A stretch of 15,655 nucleotides of DNA, from assembly GCA_964458655.1 (NCBI GenBank), contig CAYWJT010000059.1, positions 1 to 15,655 of the forward strand, given 5' to 3'. Made by a program: the position numbers and the translations under genes. Below, in pieces: positions 15,507 to 15,655 of this stretch (the stretch's first letter is position 1; every line of letters begins with the position of its first letter). This stretch comes from CAYWJT01 sp964458655 (GTDB lineage: Bacteria; Acidobacteriota; Aminicenantia; Aminicenantales; Saccharicenantaceae). The notes below the pieces were generated by a model. It was not told the origin of the DNA and searched no databases. It worked only from the letters and a program-made list of their open reading frames with translations.

Positions 15507-15655
15507 CTAATCCTTGGCGAGCTTCCATTTAGAGCCGAAAATAAAATCCCATTCCCGGGGAACGAATGGCGCCAAGCCCCCGGCGGGGTAAACGGTCATC
15601 TCGCCGAAGTATATCTTACCTTCAACGTTATAGAGGTCGACGCGGACAAAATCCA
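15507..15655 (-). CDS. TupA-like ATP-grasp protein, C-terminal end (partial)
   Basis: The last 48 codons of a minus-strand gene enter from the window edge and stop at TAG (15507-15509). The visible residues include DFVRVDLYNVEGKIYFGEMT, then VYPAGGLAPFVPREWDFIFG. This matches the C-terminal signature of the TupA-like ATP-grasp family (RVDxYxxxGKIYFGExTxYPxxGxxxFxPxEWD), found in polysaccharide loci and named after a teichuronic acid gene. ATP-grasp enzymes join a carboxylate to an amine or similar group, so this protein may modify the polymer, but its substrate is unknown. The N-terminus and ATP-binding core lie outside the window. A promoter sits between it and the aminotransferase gene. Confidence 0.85.
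   Translation of the reverse strand, partial: DFVRVDLYNVEGKIYFGEMTVYPAGGLAPFVPREWDFIFGSKWKLAKD

Noticed and set aside
1..15655. tRNA, rRNA, CRISPR arrays, insertion sequences, attachment sites
   Set aside because: I saw no cloverleaf-like segment in the gaps, no regularly spaced repeats and no transposase or integrase motifs.

Overview
The window looks like a piece of a high-GC genome from a diderm (Gram-negative-type) bacterium. The support is an outer-membrane beta-barrel, a Wza-type export protein and a periplasm-spanning chain-length regulator encoded side by side. It contains a 10-N scaffold gap, so it comes from a draft or metagenomic assembly. I cannot name the organism from sequence alone. 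The CAD/CPS1-like carbamoyl-phosphate synthetase is a form also known in some bacteria (Bacteroidetes, for example), and high GC plus a large EPS locus would also suit Acidobacteriota/Aminicenantes-type lineages. That placement is weak inference.

Layout. (1) Positions 40-4553, + strand: carA and carB, overlapping by four bases (ATGA), encode both subunits of glutamine-dependent carbamoyl-phosphate synthetase for pyrimidine and arginine synthesis. An extended -10 promoter sits just upstream. (2) Positions 4598-15655, - strand: a polysaccharide locus converging on carB. In transcription order it has the C-terminus of a TupA-like ATP-grasp protein (cut by the window edge), a PLP sugar aminotransferase, a Gfo/Idh/MocA sugar oxidoreductase, a left-handed beta-helix sugar N-acetyltransferase, a polyprenyl-phosphate hexose-1-phosphate transferase, an outer-membrane beta-barrel protein, an OPX (Wza-like) export protein, a PCP-2/BY-kinase (Wzc-like, interrupted only by the assembly gap) and an asparagine-synthetase-like protein.

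How the genes work together. The oxidoreductase, aminotransferase and acetyltransferase form the set that makes UDP-2,3-diacetamido-2,3-dideoxy-hexuronic acid (WlbA/WlbC/WlbB, also WbpB/WbpE/WbpD). The phosphotransferase starts the repeat unit on the lipid carrier. The PCP/BY-kinase controls chain length. The short OPX protein, together with the adjacent beta-barrel, probably forms the exit route through the outer membrane. The asparagine-synthetase-like protein and the TupA-like protein are candidates for decorating the polymer, for example by amide formation on the uronic acid. No glycosyltransferase of ordinary type, flippase or polymerase is seen here, so they should lie upstream, beyond 15655, or elsewhere.

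Most interesting points: the probable composite OPX/beta-barrel exporter; the asparagine-synthetase-like protein with no glutaminase cysteine and a base composition unlike its neighbours; the CAD-like CarAB with a 64-residue Gly/Ala-rich linker between the CarB halves; the missing canonical carA start codon; and an unexplained 238-base stretch between the aminotransferase and oxidoreductase genes that stays open in one frame and ends in an ATGA overlap.
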